64,000 nucleotides of DNA, taken from an uncultured Eubacterium sp. (lineage in GTDB: Bacteria; Bacillota; Clostridia; Lachnospirales; CAG-274). The position numbers were made by a program, and so were the translations under genes. Shown here piece after piece: positions 17,303 to 26,811 of this stretch; the stretch's first letter is position 1; each line of letters begins with the position of its first letter. Under the pieces are notes generated by a model. That model saw only the letters and a list, made by a program, of their open reading frames with translations, was not told the DNA's origin and ran no database searches. The stretch lies in the NCBI GenBank assembly GCA_900551755.1, contig URXK01000001.1, forward strand, positions 124,001-188,000. The letters are read 5' to 3'.

Positions 17303-17671
17303 ATGGCTCGTATCGCTGGTGTAGATTTACCTAGAGAAAAGCGTGTTGAAATTGGTCTTACTTATGTTTATGGTATCGGCAAAGCTAGTTCAAACAGAAT
17401 TTTAGCAGAAGCTGGTATTAACCCAGACACTAGAGTAAGAGATCTTACAGATGAGGAAGTAGCAAAGATTAGAGATATTATTGCTGAATCTCAGACTGTA
17501 GAGGGTGATTTAAGAAGAGAGATTGCTTTAAACATTAAGCGTCTTGTTGAAATTGGATGCTACAGAGGTATTCGTCACAGAAGAGGTCTTCCTGTTAGAG
17601 GTCAGAAGACTAAGACAAATGCAAGAACTAGAAAAGGTCCTAGAAGAACTGTTGCGAATAAGAAGAAATAA
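17303..17671 (+). CDS. rpsM: 30S ribosomal protein S13
   Basis: S13, 122 residues, at the top of the 30S head contacting tRNA and L5. [68 protein letters not shown] are diagnostic. The ribosome site AGAGGTG lies 5 bases before the ATG and can be masked by the leader segment CACCTC. First gene of the alpha operon. Confidence 0.97.
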   Translation: MARIAGVDLPREKRVEIGLTYVYGIGKASSNRILAEAGINPDTRVRDLTDEEVAKIRDIIAESQTVEGDLRREIALNIKRLVEIGCYRGIRHRRGLPVRGQKTKTNARTRKGPRRTVANKKK

Positions 17672-17712
17672 TCAATTAAGCTTTTTGTATTGATTTAAGG
17701 AGGTAAAACTAA

Positions 17713-18114
17713 ATGGCTAAGAAGACAGTTAAGAAAGCTGCTGGCCGTAGACGTCGCGACAGAAGAGTTGTTGAACGTGGTCAGGCTCATATACAGTCAA
17801 CTTTTAATAATACTATTGTAACTATTACAGATGCTGCTGGTGGTGCTTTATCTTGGGCAAGTGCTGGTGAGTTAGGTTTCAGAGGTTCTAAGAAATCTAC
17901 TCCTTATGCTGCTCAGATGGCTGCTGAAAAGGCTGCTGGTGCTGCAAAGGAATACGGTTTAAAGACTGTTGAAGTATTTGTAAAGGGCCCTGGTAGTGGT
18001 AGAGAAGCTGCAATCAGAGCTTTACAGGCTGCAGGTCTTGATGTAACTATGATTAAGGATGTAACTCCTGTTCCACATAATGGTTGTAGACCACCAAAGA
18101 GAAGAAGAGTTTAA
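17713..18114 (+). CDS. rpsK: 30S ribosomal protein S11
   Basis: S11, 133 residues, in the 30S platform next to the Shine-Dalgarno helix. [47 protein letters not shown] and [20 protein letters not shown], ending [18 protein letters not shown], are diagnostic. The N-terminal basic stretch [16 protein letters not shown] is typical. AAGGAGG lies 8 bases before the ATG. Confidence 0.97.
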   Translation: MAKKTVKKAAGRRRRDRRVVERGQAHIQSTFNNTIVTITDAAGGALSWASAGELGFRGSKKSTPYAAQMAAEKAAGAAKEYGLKTVEVFVKGPGSGREAAIRALQAAGLDVTMIKDVTPVPHNGCRPPKRRRV

Positions 18115-18152
18115 TTTCCGTTTGTTTGAATATATATTGGAGGTACTATTTA

Positions 18153-18743
18153 ATGGCTAGAGAAATCGGTCCTATCATTAAAAGATGTAGATACTTAGGC
18201 ATCGAACCTAGCGTTCTTGGTTCATCTAAGAAGTTAGGTAAGCGTAAGAGAAATATGCGTAAGTTAAGTGAATACGGCGTTCAGTTAAAGGAAAAGCAGA
18301 AGGTTAAGTTTATCTATGGCGTTCTTGAAAAGCAGTTCAGAAACTTATATAAGAAGGCTGATAAGATGACTGGTATCACTGGTGAAAACTTACTTATGCT
18401 TCTTGAATTAAGACTTGATAATGTTGTTTATAGATTAGGTTATGGTCGTACTAGAAAGGAAGCTAGACAGATCGTTAGACATAATCTTGTAACAGTTAAT
18501 GGCAAGAAGACTAACATCCCTTCTATTACTTTAAAGGTTGGCGATGTTATCGAAATTAAGGAAAACAAGAAGGATTTACAGAGATTCAAGAATGTTCTTG
18601 ATGTAACTTCTTCTCGTATCGTTCCTGAGTGGTTATCTGCTGACCAGGCTAATCTTAAGGGTAGCGTAAATGCTTTACCTAAGAGAGAGCAGTTAGATTT
18701 ACCTGTAAACGAAACTCTTATTGTCGAGTTGTATTCTAAGTAA
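18153..18743 (+). CDS. rpsD: 30S ribosomal protein S4
   Basis: S4, 196 residues, a primary 16S rRNA-binding assembly protein. The N-terminal zinc cysteines of some S4 proteins are absent; the S4 RNA-binding fold LDNVVYRLGYGRTRKEARQIVRHNLVTVNGKKTNIPS is clear at about residues 87-125. I start at ATG 18153, which has TTGGAGGT 9 bases upstream and the normal MAREIGPIIKRCR N-terminus; a frame open to 18126 adds no S4-like residues. In other bacteria with this gene order S4 represses the alpha operon. Confidence 0.96.
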   Translation: MAREIGPIIKRCRYLGIEPSVLGSSKKLGKRKRNMRKLSEYGVQLKEKQKVKFIYGVLEKQFRNLYKKADKMTGITGENLLMLLELRLDNVVYRLGYGRTRKEARQIVRHNLVTVNGKKTNIPSITLKVGDVIEIKENKKDLQRFKNVLDVTSSRIVPEWLSADQANLKGSVNALPKREQLDLPVNETLIVELYSK

Positions 18744-18780
18744 TAAGCATACACTTGTGTATTACTTATTTGATTTTTTT
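18742..18780 (+). terminator. weak terminator or attenuator before rpoA
   Basis: AATAAG (18742-18747) pairs with CTTATT (18765-18770), enclosing ATACA/TGTAT with a CTTG loop; the run TGATTTTTTT follows. The stem is AT-rich, so termination is probably partial. A weak promoter (TTGATT 18770-18775, TAAATT 18794-18799, 18-base spacer) may overlap it. Confidence 0.5.
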
Positions 18781-18829
18781 AATAATATTTTGGTAAATTA
18801 TAAGATAACTATTAAGGAGGTTGGGCTGA

Positions 18830-19783
18830 GTGTTTGAATTTGAAAAACCTCGTATTGAAATTACTGAAAAGAATGATAAATACGGTTGCTTCGTTGTTGA
18901 ACCTCTCGAGAGAGGCTATGGTACAACTCTTGGTAATTCTTTAAGAAGAATTTTACTTTCATCTTTACCAGGTGCTGCTGTTAGCAATGTAAAGATTGAT
19001 GGTGTTCTCCACGAATTTAGCCCTATTACAGGTGTTAAAGAAGATGTAACCGAAATTATATTAAATCTCAAGAATCTTGCTATTAAGGTTAATAGTGAGG
19101 ATGATGAGCCGAAGATTGCTTATATTGACGCATCAGGTGATTGCGAAGTTAAGGCTGGAGATATTAGAGTTGATTCTGATATTGAAATTCTTAACCCAGA
19201 TTTACACATTGCTACTTTAAGTGGTGGTGCTGATAGTAAGCTTTTTATGGAGATTACAATTACAAAGGGTCGTGGCTATGTAGAAGCTGCTAAAAACAAG
19301 AGGGCTGACCAACCCCTTAGAATGATACCTGTTGACTCACTTTATACTCCAGTTAGAAGAGTAAACTTTAAGGTTGAGGATACAAGAGTAGGTCAGATTA
19401 CAGACTATGATAAGCTTACTTTTGAAGTATGGACTGATGGTACTATCGCTCCTGATGATGCTGTCAGTTTAGGTGCTAAGATTTTAAATGAACACCTTAA
19501 CTTATTTGTAGATTTATCTGATAGTGCAAAGAATGCAGAAATTCTTGTTGAAAAGGAAGTTGGAACTAAGGAAAAGGTTCTTGAGCAGACTATTGAAGAA
19601 TTAGACTTAACAGTTCGTTCTTACAACTGCTTAAAGAGAGCTGGTATCCATACAGTTGAGGATTTAACAAGAAAGACTGAAGACGATATGATGAAAGTGC
19701 GTAATCTTGGACGTAAGTCTTTAGAGGAAGTACTTAACAAGTTGAACGAGCTTGGTTTAAGCTTGAGTCCAAACGAGGATTAA
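18830..19783 (+). CDS. rpoA: RNA polymerase alpha subunit
   Basis: The alpha subunit, 317 residues, which dimerises to nucleate RNA polymerase and contacts promoters and activators. The N-terminal domain (residues 1-230) has [28 protein letters not shown]; the C-terminal domain (about 250-310) has [22 protein letters not shown] and [11 protein letters not shown], the DNA-binding helix-hairpin-helix. Start is GTG 18830 with AAGGAGG about 12 bases upstream. A hairpin and T-run separate it from rpsD. Confidence 0.97.
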   Translation: MFEFEKPRIEITEKNDKYGCFVVEPLERGYGTTLGNSLRRILLSSLPGAAVSNVKIDGVLHEFSPITGVKEDVTEIILNLKNLAIKVNSEDDEPKIAYIDASGDCEVKAGDIRVDSDIEILNPDLHIATLSGGADSKLFMEITITKGRGYVEAAKNKRADQPLRMIPVDSLYTPVRRVNFKVEDTRVGQITDYDKLTFEVWTDGTIAPDDAVSLGAKILNEHLNLFVDLSDSAKNAEILVEKEVGTKEKVLEQTIEELDLTVRSYNCLKRAGIHTVEDLTRKTEDDMMKVRNLGRKSLEEVLNKLNELGLSLSPNED

Positions 19784-19799
19784 TTAAGGAGGATTAGCA

Positions 19800-20276
19800 A
19801 TGGCTGAATATAGAAAGCTTGGTCGTACATCTAGCCAGAGAAAGGCTTTATTACGTAATCAGGTTACTAATTTATTATACCACGGCAAGATTAAGACAAC
19901 TGAAGCTAAGGCTAAGGAAATCAGAAAGCTTGCTGAAAAGTTAATTACTGTTGCTGTTAAGGAAAAGGACAACTTCGAGGAAGTTACTGTAACTTCTAAG
20001 AAGGGTGGCGAAGCTGTAGAAAAGACAATTAAGAAGGATATGCCTAGCAAGTTAAATGCTAGAAGAAAAATCTTAAGTGTTCTTTATCCAGTAGTAGAAG
20101 TTCCTGCAGATGGTAAGAAGAAGAGAGCAAATACTGTTACTGTAAATATGGCTAACAAGTTATTTGACGAAATCGCTCCAAAGTATGCTGGCAGAAATGG
20201 TGGTTACACTAGAATCGTTAAGATTGGTCAGAGACGTGGCGATGGTGCTATGGAAGTACTTATTGAATTAGTTTAA
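19800..20276 (+). CDS. rplQ: 50S ribosomal protein L17
   Basis: L17, 158 residues, near the tunnel exit. The conserved core [37 protein letters not shown] and the ending [29 protein letters not shown] are diagnostic. Between about residues 55 and 105 there is an insertion rich in lysine and valine compared with the roughly 113-120 residue form of Bacillus; longer L17 is known in Lachnospiraceae-like Clostridia. AAGGAGG lies 8 bases before the ATG. Last gene of the block. Confidence 0.96.
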   Translation: MAEYRKLGRTSSQRKALLRNQVTNLLYHGKIKTTEAKAKEIRKLAEKLITVAVKEKDNFEEVTVTSKKGGEAVEKTIKKDMPSKLNARRKILSVLYPVVEVPADGKKKRANTVTVNMANKLFDEIAPKYAGRNGGYTRIVKIGQRRGDGAMEVLIELV

Positions 20277-20283
20277 TTTATTT

Positions 20284-20315
20284 AAAAGAGTGTTGCACTT
20301 GCAACACTCTTTTTA
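20284..20315 (+). terminator. terminator of the alpha operon
   Basis: AGAGTGTTGC (20287-20296) pairs with GCAACACTCT (20301-20310), loop ACTT, then TTTTT. A strong intrinsic terminator 8 bases past rplQ. Confidence 0.9.
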
Positions 20316-20388
20316 TGTACAATTTTAAGTAGATTTTGTAAAAACTGGTATAAAGACTATACATATTGTTAAAAGCTACAATTTAATA

Positions 20389-20417
20389 TTGCTTTATATA
20401 AAAAATTATGTTACTAT
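20389..20417 (+). promoter_or_regulatory. promoter of the polysaccharide block
   Basis: TTGCTT (20389-20394) and TACTAT (20412-20417), 17-base spacer; the ATG of the kinase gene is 37 bases further. Confidence 0.55.
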
Positions 20418-20453
20418 TAACATTGTAAATAATAATTAAATTGGGAGGAAATT

Positions 20454-22049
20454 ATGAAAGAGGATTATGGTAGAATGTCCTATAATAATTATGGAAATGA
20501 CGAAATTGATATTCTAAAACTCTTAAAACAACTTTTTTCAATTAAAAATGTTATTGTTATGGCTATTGTAGGCATAGTGCTTGCTATTTCAGCTTTTTTG
20601 TATTCTAGTATTGCTTTACCAGAATTGTATACATCATCTATTGATATGTATGTAAATAGTGGTGTTGATAGCCAAAATCAAGGACAACAACAGCAAACTA
20701 GTCAGGTAACTATGGCAACATTGGGTATGTCAAGAAATTTAGCTGATTCTTATGTTGTTTTGCTTAACAATAATGTAGTAATGGAAGAGGTTGGGGAAGA
20801 ATTATTAAAGATGTATACGCCTGAACAAATTAGTCAGTATTTTCCTTTAGCGACTAGAGATAATGGTGATTATTATATTAAGGCAGGGGCTATAAAAAGT
20901 TGTTACAACATTAGTGTTGTAGACGAAACTGAGGTCATAAATGTTACAACAACAGCACAGGACCCAGTATTAGCTGCTAATATGTGTAATGCTTTGGCTA
21001 AGGTTGCACCATATTATTTAAAGCAATATGTAAATGCTGGTTCTATTGAGCCTATAGGTGGTGCACAAATACCGTCAAGTAAATCATATCCTAATAATGG
21101 CGGCAATGCTATGAAAGGCTTGCTTGCAGGTATATTTTTAGTTTGCTTTATTTTAGTAGTTAGAATATTATTAGATACAAAAATCAAAGATACTGATGAT
21201 TTTAAGGAAAAATTTGATACTCCAGTATTAGGCGAAATTCCTTTAATATCAGATGGTAATAACAAAAGTTCTATACAGAAACTTGTTAAATATAAAAAAG
21301 CAGAAACAGATAAAAATAATAATGGTAGTGTTAATATGGACTCTTTTCAAGCTACAGAAGCCTTTAATTCATTATGTAATAACTTAACTGTTACTATGAA
21401 TATGAACGATGAAAAGGTAATTGTAATAAGTAGCCCAGAAATGAGCGATGGAAAATCAACAGTTGCATTAAATTTAGCTAAAGCAATGGCTAAAATGGGT
21501 AATAAGGTCCTTTTAATGGATATGGATTTAAGACGACCATCTATCAATAAAAAATTAAATATGGCTAATAAAAATGGTGTAATTAATTTAATGGGAAAGA
21601 TTGAAGATATAAATAATTGTACTCATAAAAATGTTGTTGAGGGTCTTGATATTATATTTTCAGGTGGTATTTCACCAAATCCATCAGAAATGTTAGCTAG
21701 TAAAAAAATGAATGATATTGTAAATAAATTTAAGGAAGTTTATGATTACATAATCATTGATTCACCACCTGTAAATGTTGTTACAGATGCTTGCATTATA
21801 TCACAGCTTTCTGGTGGTATTGTGGTTGTTTTAAGGTCAAATGTAGCTCATTATGATGACTTTAAAAAGACTGTTGAAAATGTTGATATTGCAAGAGGTA
21901 AAATTGTTGGTGTAGTAATTAACGGTGTAGATGATAATACTGTTAAGTATGGCAAAAAATATAAATATGGCTATAAAAAAGGTTACTATAAATACGGCTA
22001 TTATACATCAAATACTGAAAATAATGATAAAACACCAAAGGAGGCATAA
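20454..22049 (+). CDS. Wzz chain-length protein fused to a BY-kinase
   Basis: A 531-residue protein that joins a polysaccharide co-polymerase with a bacterial tyrosine kinase. Residues 15-235 form a Wzz domain with membrane helices at about 30-50 and 210-230 and an outside loop between. The cytoplasmic kinase has Walker A SSPEMSDGKST (about 326-337), Walker A' LLMDMDLRRPS (about 352-362) and Walker B YIIIDSPP (about 431-438). The C-terminal 25 residues hold a cluster of about nine tyrosines in a lysine/glycine background, the usual autophosphorylation tail. In most Firmicutes (CapA/CapB, CpsC/CpsD) the two parts are separate genes; here they are fused as in Proteobacteria. The first glycine of Walker A is a proline. 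Controls polymer length or export. Confidence 0.9.
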   Translation: MKEDYGRMSYNNYGNDEIDILKLLKQLFSIKNVIVMAIVGIVLAISAFLYSSIALPELYTSSIDMYVNSGVDSQNQGQQQQTSQVTMATLGMSRNLADSYVVLLNNNVVMEEVGEELLKMYTPEQISQYFPLATRDNGDYYIKAGAIKSCYNISVVDETEVINVTTTAQDPVLAANMCNALAKVAPYYLKQYVNAGSIEPIGGAQIPSSKSYPNNGGNAMKGLLAGIFLVCFILVVRILLDTKIKDTDDFKEKFDTPVLGEIPLISDGNNKSSIQKLVKYKKAETDKNNNGSVNMDSFQATEAFNSLCNNLTVTMNMNDEKVIVISSPEMSDGKSTVALNLAKAMAKMGNKVLLMDMDLRRPSINKKLNMANKNGVINLMGKIEDINNCTHKNVVEGLDIIFSGGISPNPSEMLASKKMNDIVNKFKEVYDYIIIDSPPVNVVTDACIISQLSGGIVVVLRSNVAHYDDFKKTVENVDIARGKIVGVVINGVDDNTVKYGKKYKYGYKKGYYKYGYYTSNTENNDKTPKEA

Positions 22050-22054
22050 ATGAG

Positions 22055-23290
22055 ATGAATATAAATGAGGCTAATTTTTTAAAGCTTTTAAGTGCATCTC
22101 TTTTTGCTGACAGAAAATTGTTATCTGATTTTGATAATAATTTAGATTGGAATAAAATATTTAATGAATCAATAAACCAAGCTGTAACAGGCTTGGTTTT
22201 TGAGGCTATAAAGTATCTTCCAGATGATAAAAGACCCTCAAGGGATATTTATGAAATTTGGGAGGAAGAAAGTATAATTTCTGTAATGGGAAATTCAGCA
22301 ATTATGTATGCTCATAAGGAATTATTAAATATTTTTGATAATAATGGTATTAAGTGTTCTATCATTAAGGGTGCATCTGCGGCTATAAACTATCCTAAGC
22401 CTGACTTAAGAATTATGGGGGATATTGATATATTTGTAAATAATAAGGATTTTAAAAAAGCACAGGAAATTCTTATTGAGGCTAATTATGATTTAGTAGA
22501 CTTAGGTGGGCAAGTTGGTCACGAAATAAAGTATTATAAAAATAATATTTGTATAGAATTACACAATAATATAGGTGGTGTGCCTGATGGTGAAATAGGA
22601 GAAAGATTGTATAATATACTTCAAAATTTGCCTGAAAATAGTGAAAGAGCTAATGTAGGTGGAATTGATTTTTATAAGCCTAACACAGCTTATAATGGAC
22701 TTGTTCTTGTTTTACACATAATACATCATTTAGGCGAAGGTGTTGGTTTTAGACAAATTTGTGATTGGACAATGTTTATAAATAATGAGCTGACAGATGA
22801 AGTATGGTATAATGAATTATTGCCTATATTAAAAGAAAATAAAATATATTATTTCACTAAGGTTTTAACAAAAACTTGTTGTTTATATTTAAGTTTACCT
22901 ATAGAAAAGTGTTTGTGGTGCAAAGATGTTGATGAAAATATATGTAATGAATTAATTGAAAATATATTTGAAAATGGAAATTTTGGCAGAAAGTTTGAAA
23001 GTAGAGCCAAAAGTGCTACAATGATTGTTGGCAATAGTACGCAAAAAGGTAAAAATGGTAATAAGTTTTTAAGGATATTTGGAAATCTTCAAAATGCTGG
23101 ATACAGTGCTTGGCCTTTAGCTAGAAAATATAAGTTTTTTAGATTATTTGCTTGGGCTTATGTTCCTCTAAGGTTTATATGTAGACTTTTTACAGGTAAG
23201 CGAAAATTTAAGGAACTTATAATTATATTAAAGTCAGCAAAAGAAAGATACCCATTAATGAAAAAATTAAAAATATTTAGTGATAGCTAA
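22055..23290 (+). CDS. nucleotidyltransferase-like protein (NTP_transf_5 type)
   Basis: A 411-residue protein with a nucleotidyltransferase fold of the family listed as uncharacterised nucleotidyltransferase (PF14907-like): IIKGASAAINYP, then RIMGDIDIFV with the paired acidic residues D123 and D125, followed by the third strand CIELHNNIGG. HIIHHLGEG and RQICDWTMFI later are typical of this family. The C-terminal 80 residues are basic and aromatic. It starts 5 bases after the kinase gene, so it belongs to the same transcript; family members often lie in polysaccharide loci, but the substrate is unknown. Confidence 0.75.
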   Translation: MNINEANFLKLLSASLFADRKLLSDFDNNLDWNKIFNESINQAVTGLVFEAIKYLPDDKRPSRDIYEIWEEESIISVMGNSAIMYAHKELLNIFDNNGIKCSIIKGASAAINYPKPDLRIMGDIDIFVNNKDFKKAQEILIEANYDLVDLGGQVGHEIKYYKNNICIELHNNIGGVPDGEIGERLYNILQNLPENSERANVGGIDFYKPNTAYNGLVLVLHIIHHLGEGVGFRQICDWTMFINNELTDEVWYNELLPILKENKIYYFTKVLTKTCCLYLSLPIEKCLWCKDVDENICNELIENIFENGNFGRKFESRAKSATMIVGNSTQKGKNGNKFLRIFGNLQNAGYSAWPLARKYKFFRLFAWAYVPLRFICRLFTGKRKFKELIIILKSAKERYPLMKKLKIFSDS

Positions 23291-23316
23291 TGGCAGTATT
23301 GTCATTAGCTTTTTAT
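23285..23316 (+). terminator. terminator after the nucleotidyltransferase-like gene
   Basis: AGCTAATG (23285-23292) pairs with CATTAGCT (23303-23310), then TTTTTA. The stop codon of the gene lies within the first arm. Confidence 0.8.
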
Positions 23317-23443
23317 TTATAAATTTATATTTAGTGTATTAGTTAAATTATATACAAAAAAATATAAAATTTATAAAATATATATTTTATTGTTGTTTGA
23401 GTAGTACAGTATATATAAATATATTAGAACTTAATTGTATGTT

Positions 23444-23501
23444 TTGTAAATAAGTCATATATATTAGATAATACACATAATATACATAGTCAATGTGACT
23501 A
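23444..23501 (+). promoter_or_regulatory. upstream promoter and dyad ahead of gmd
   Basis: TTGTAA (23444-23449) and GATAAT (23467-23472), spacer 17. A perfect dyad TAGTCA-ATG-TGACTA (23487-23501) begins about 8 bases after the expected start of transcription and could be an operator. Confidence 0.45.
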
Positions 23502-23562
23502 AAAAATAATATTATAAATATTTTTACATATATTGCCAATATAATAGATAATATACTAAATA

Positions 23563-23591
23563 TTGACTTTACAGGTAATTAATGATATTAT
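23563..23591 (+). promoter_or_regulatory. proximal promoter of gmd
   Basis: TTGACT (23563-23568) and TATTAT (23586-23591), spacer 17. The hairpin CATATAAATT/AATTTATATG (23606-23629) lies in the resulting leader. Apart from these, the 387-base gap 23291-23677 is very AT-rich and holds no gene I can support. Confidence 0.55.
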
Positions 23592-23677
23592 TAAATTAGT
23601 AATTTCATATAAATTTAATAATTTATATGTTGTATAATTATTCACCTTATTTGAGGGGAACAAGGAGGATTGTTTTT

Positions 23678-24724
23678 ATGAAAAAAGCACTTATTACAGG
23701 TATAACTGGTCAAGATGGCTCATATCTTGCTGAATTTTTGCTTGAAAAAGGCTATGAGGTTCACGGTGTTACAAGAAGAGCTTCTATATCAAACACAGCT
23801 AGAATTGACCATTTATTAGCTAAAAATGCTATTACATTACACGATGGTGATTTATCTGATTCTTCTAGCTTAATTAGAATTATCGGTCTTGTTAAACCTG
23901 ATGAAATTTATAACCTTGCAGCTCAAAGTCACGTTCAAGTTAGCTTTGATGTGCCAGAATATTCAGGTGATGTTGATGCTTTAGGTGTTCTTCGTATACT
24001 TGAGGCTGTAAGAATTCTTGGCTTAACTAAGACTTGTCGTATTTATCAAGCATCAACTAGTGAGCTTTTTGGTAAGGTTGAAGAAGTTCCTCAGAGAGAA
24101 ACTACACCTTTCCACCCTTATAGTCCTTATGCTGTTGCTAAGCAATACGGTTTTTGGATTACTAAGGAGTATAGAGAAGCCTACGGTATGTTTGCTGTAA
24201 ATGGTATTTTATTTAATCACGAGTCTGAGCGTCGTGGTGAAAATTTTGTTACAAGAAAAATTACACTTGCTGCTGGTAGAATTGCTTGTGGTTTACAGGA
24301 TAAGCTTCAGCTTGGTAATATGGATTCTCTTCGTGATTGGGGATATGCGAAGGATTATGTTGAGTGTATGTGGATGATTTTACAGCACGATACACCAGAG
24401 GATTTTGTTATTGCCACAGGTGAACAGCATACAGTTAGAGATTTTACACAGAAGGCTTTTGCAGCCGTTGGTATTGAGCTTGAATTTAAGGGTTCTGGTT
24501 TAGATGAAAAGGGTATTGATAAGGCAACAGGCAAGGTTCTTGTAGAAGTTAATGAGGCTTGGTTTAGACCAACTGATGTTGATAATCTTTGGGGTGACCC
24601 AACTAAGGCAAAGACTGTTTTAGGTTGGAATCCACAAAAAACTAGCTATGAAGATTTAGTTAGAATTATGGCTGAACACGATTTGGAATTAGCCAAAAAA
24701 GAGGCAGCTAGCTTAAAGGCATAA
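23678..24724 (+). CDS. gmd: GDP-mannose 4,6-dehydratase
   Basis: GMD, 348 residues, converts GDP-D-mannose to GDP-4-keto-6-deoxymannose, first step to GDP-L-fucose. The NADP-binding [16 protein letters not shown] is at residues 4-19, VTRRAS follows, the active-site serine/threonine lies in [11 protein letters not shown], and Y151-AVA-K155 is the catalytic pair. [16 protein letters not shown] is a GMD signature. The frame is open to 23627, but ATG 23678 has AAGGAGG 10 bases upstream and the usual MKKALITG start. First of the GDP-sugar genes. Confidence 0.95.
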   Translation: MKKALITGITGQDGSYLAEFLLEKGYEVHGVTRRASISNTARIDHLLAKNAITLHDGDLSDSSSLIRIIGLVKPDEIYNLAAQSHVQVSFDVPEYSGDVDALGVLRILEAVRILGLTKTCRIYQASTSELFGKVEEVPQRETTPFHPYSPYAVAKQYGFWITKEYREAYGMFAVNGILFNHESERRGENFVTRKITLAAGRIACGLQDKLQLGNMDSLRDWGYAKDYVECMWMILQHDTPEDFVIATGEQHTVRDFTQKAFAAVGIELEFKGSGLDEKGIDKATGKVLVEVNEAWFRPTDVDNLWGDPTKAKTVLGWNPQKTSYEDLVRIMAEHDLELAKKEAASLKA

Positions 24725-24744
24725 ATAAAAGGAAGTGTAATATA

Positions 24745-25686
24745 ATGAATAAAGATTCAAAGATATATGTTGCTGGACACAGAGGAATGGTAGGTTCTGC
24801 TATTGTTCGTTGTCTTGAAAAAAATGGATATACAAATATTATTACTAGAACTCACGCAGAGCTTGATTTAACTCGTCAAGCTGATGTTGAAAAGTTCTTT
24901 GCTGATGAAAAGCCTGAGTATGTTTTTCTTGCAGCAGCTAAAGTTGGTGGTATTATTGCTAATAGTGAAGCACTTGCTGACTTTATGTATGATAATATGG
25001 TACTTGAAATGAATGTTATTCACGAAGCCTGGAAGAATAATTGTAAAAAACTTTTATTCTTAGGTTCAAGTTGTATTTATCCTAGAATGGCTCCTCAGCC
25101 TATGCCTGAATCTTGTTTGTTGACAAGTGAATTAGAAAAGACAAATGAAGCCTATGCTTTAGCTAAAATTAGTGGTTTAAAGTATTGCGAATTTTTAAAT
25201 AAGCAATATGGAACAGATTACATAAGTGCTATGCCAACTAATCTTTATGGTCCTAATGATAACTATCATCCAACACATAGTCACGTACTTCCAGCTTTGA
25301 TTCGCCGTTTCCACGAGGCTAAGGAGCAGGGTATTAATGAGGTAACTTGTTGGGGAACAGGTTCACCTTTAAGAGAATTTCTTTATGTTGATGACTTAGC
25401 TGATGCTTGCGTATTTCTTATGAATAACTATAGCGGTGATGAAACTGTTAATATGGGTACAGGTAAGGAACTTACAATTAAAGAATTGACAGAGCTTGTT
25501 GCTAAGGTTGTTGGCTTTAATGGTGAAATTAAGTGGGATACTACTAAGCCTGATGGTACACCTAGAAAATTGTTAGATGTTTCTAAACTTGAAAATTTAG
25601 GTTGGAAGTATAAAACTGAGCTTGAAGATGGTATTCGTTTAACTTATGAAGATTTTTTAAATAATCCAATGAGAGCTGAAAGATAG
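24745..25686 (+). CDS. fcl: GDP-L-fucose synthase
   Basis: The epimerase-reductase, 313 residues, that turns GDP-4-keto-6-deoxymannose into GDP-L-fucose with NADPH. The N-terminal [14 protein letters not shown] is the nucleotide site (residues 8-21); LGSSCIYPR carries the active-site serine and cysteine; Y137-ALA-K141 is the catalytic pair; [26 protein letters not shown] carries the conserved histidine. It follows gmd after 20 bases, so the two steps are co-expressed. Confidence 0.95.
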   Translation: MNKDSKIYVAGHRGMVGSAIVRCLEKNGYTNIITRTHAELDLTRQADVEKFFADEKPEYVFLAAAKVGGIIANSEALADFMYDNMVLEMNVIHEAWKNNCKKLLFLGSSCIYPRMAPQPMPESCLLTSELEKTNEAYALAKISGLKYCEFLNKQYGTDYISAMPTNLYGPNDNYHPTHSHVLPALIRRFHEAKEQGINEVTCWGTGSPLREFLYVDDLADACVFLMNNYSGDETVNMGTGKELTIKELTELVAKVVGFNGEIKWDTTKPDGTPRKLLDVSKLENLGWKYKTELEDGIRLTYEDFLNNPMRAER

Positions 25687-25719
25687 AGCTTTAATAAACA
25701 GAAAGGCTAGGGTATTGTT

Positions 25720-26787
25720 ATGGAAATATATGGAGTAATTATGGCTGGAGGCGGAGGAACTCGTTTTTGGCCTTTATCAAGACAAAAAACACCTAAACAG
25801 CTTTTGAATTTATCTGGTAAGGATTTAATGGTAAATGAAACAATAGATAGACTTGCAATGACTGTTCCTGGAAAGAATATGTTTATTGTAACAAATGCTT
25901 CACAAGTTGAATCAATGAAAAAGGCAACAACTGGCAGAGTTTTGCCTAATCATATTTTATCAGAACCATCAGCTAGAAATACTGCTGCTTGTATTGGCTA
26001 TGCAGCTATGGAAATTATAAAAAAATATGGTGATGGTATTATGGTTATTGCTCCATCTGATGCTTATATTAAGGATTGGAATAAGTTTACAGATGTTTTA
26101 TCAATAGCAATAAATGCAGCTAAAAATGAGGATAAACTTGTAACTATTGGAATTACTCCAACATTTCCAGCGACAGGTTATGGCTATATTAAATTTACTG
26201 ACAAGGAGCTTGGGGAAGCTAAACTTGTTGAAGAATTTAAAGAAAAGCCAGACTTAGAAACTGCTAAGGAATATGTTAATTCTGGTAACTATGTTTGGAA
26301 TAGTGGTATGTTTATTTGGAAAGCATCAACTATTATTAAACATTTTAAAGAGCTTTTACCAGATATATATAATGATTTAATGACTATTGCAGATGCAATG
26401 GGTACTAATGAAGAATATGAAGTTATAGAAAAAGTATATCCTAATATTAGAAAAATATCTATTGACTATGGAATTATGGAAAAGAGCAATGATGTTTTAG
26501 TTGTATCTGGGGAGTTCGGCTGGAATGATGTTGGTTCTTGGGATATGATGAATGTTCTTCACGATGAAGACAGCAATGGCAATATTTCTGTTGGTGATGT
26601 TTTAAATATTGATACAAATAATACAATTGCATATTCTAATGGAAAACTTATTGCAACTGTAGGTGTTGATAATTTAATTATTGTTCAGACTGATGATGCA
26701 ATATTAGTTTGCAATAGAAATAAGGCACAAGATGTTAAAAAAGTTGTTGACGCTCTTAATGAGCTTAACAGAAGTGAATTATTGTAA
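25720..26787 (+). CDS. manC: mannose-1-phosphate guanylyltransferase
   Basis: A 355-residue GDP-mannose pyrophosphorylase that makes GDP-mannose from mannose-1-phosphate and GTP. The signature GGGGTRFWPLSRQKTPKQLL is at residues 11-30, the metal site lies in VIAPSDAYI, the sugar-phosphate loop is EEFKEKPD, and NSGMFIWK follows. There is no type II mannose-6-phosphate isomerase cupin, so it is the monofunctional form. All key residues are present, in contrast to the neighbouring paralogue. Supplies gmd upstream. Confidence 0.93.
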   Translation: MEIYGVIMAGGGGTRFWPLSRQKTPKQLLNLSGKDLMVNETIDRLAMTVPGKNMFIVTNASQVESMKKATTGRVLPNHILSEPSARNTAACIGYAAMEIIKKYGDGIMVIAPSDAYIKDWNKFTDVLSIAINAAKNEDKLVTIGITPTFPATGYGYIKFTDKELGEAKLVEEFKEKPDLETAKEYVNSGNYVWNSGMFIWKASTIIKHFKELLPDIYNDLMTIADAMGTNEEYEVIEKVYPNIRKISIDYGIMEKSNDVLVVSGEFGWNDVGSWDMMNVLHDEDSNGNISVGDVLNIDTNNTIAYSNGKLIATVGVDNLIIVQTDDAILVCNRNKAQDVKKVVDALNELNRSELL

Positions 26788-26811
26788 TTGAAGTGGAAGT
26801 AGAAGCGGCGT

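Noticed and set aside
23321..23480. AT-rich repeats before gmd as a replication origin or att site
   Set aside because: No DnaA boxes, iterons or direct repeats of useful length; plain AT-richness explains the look.
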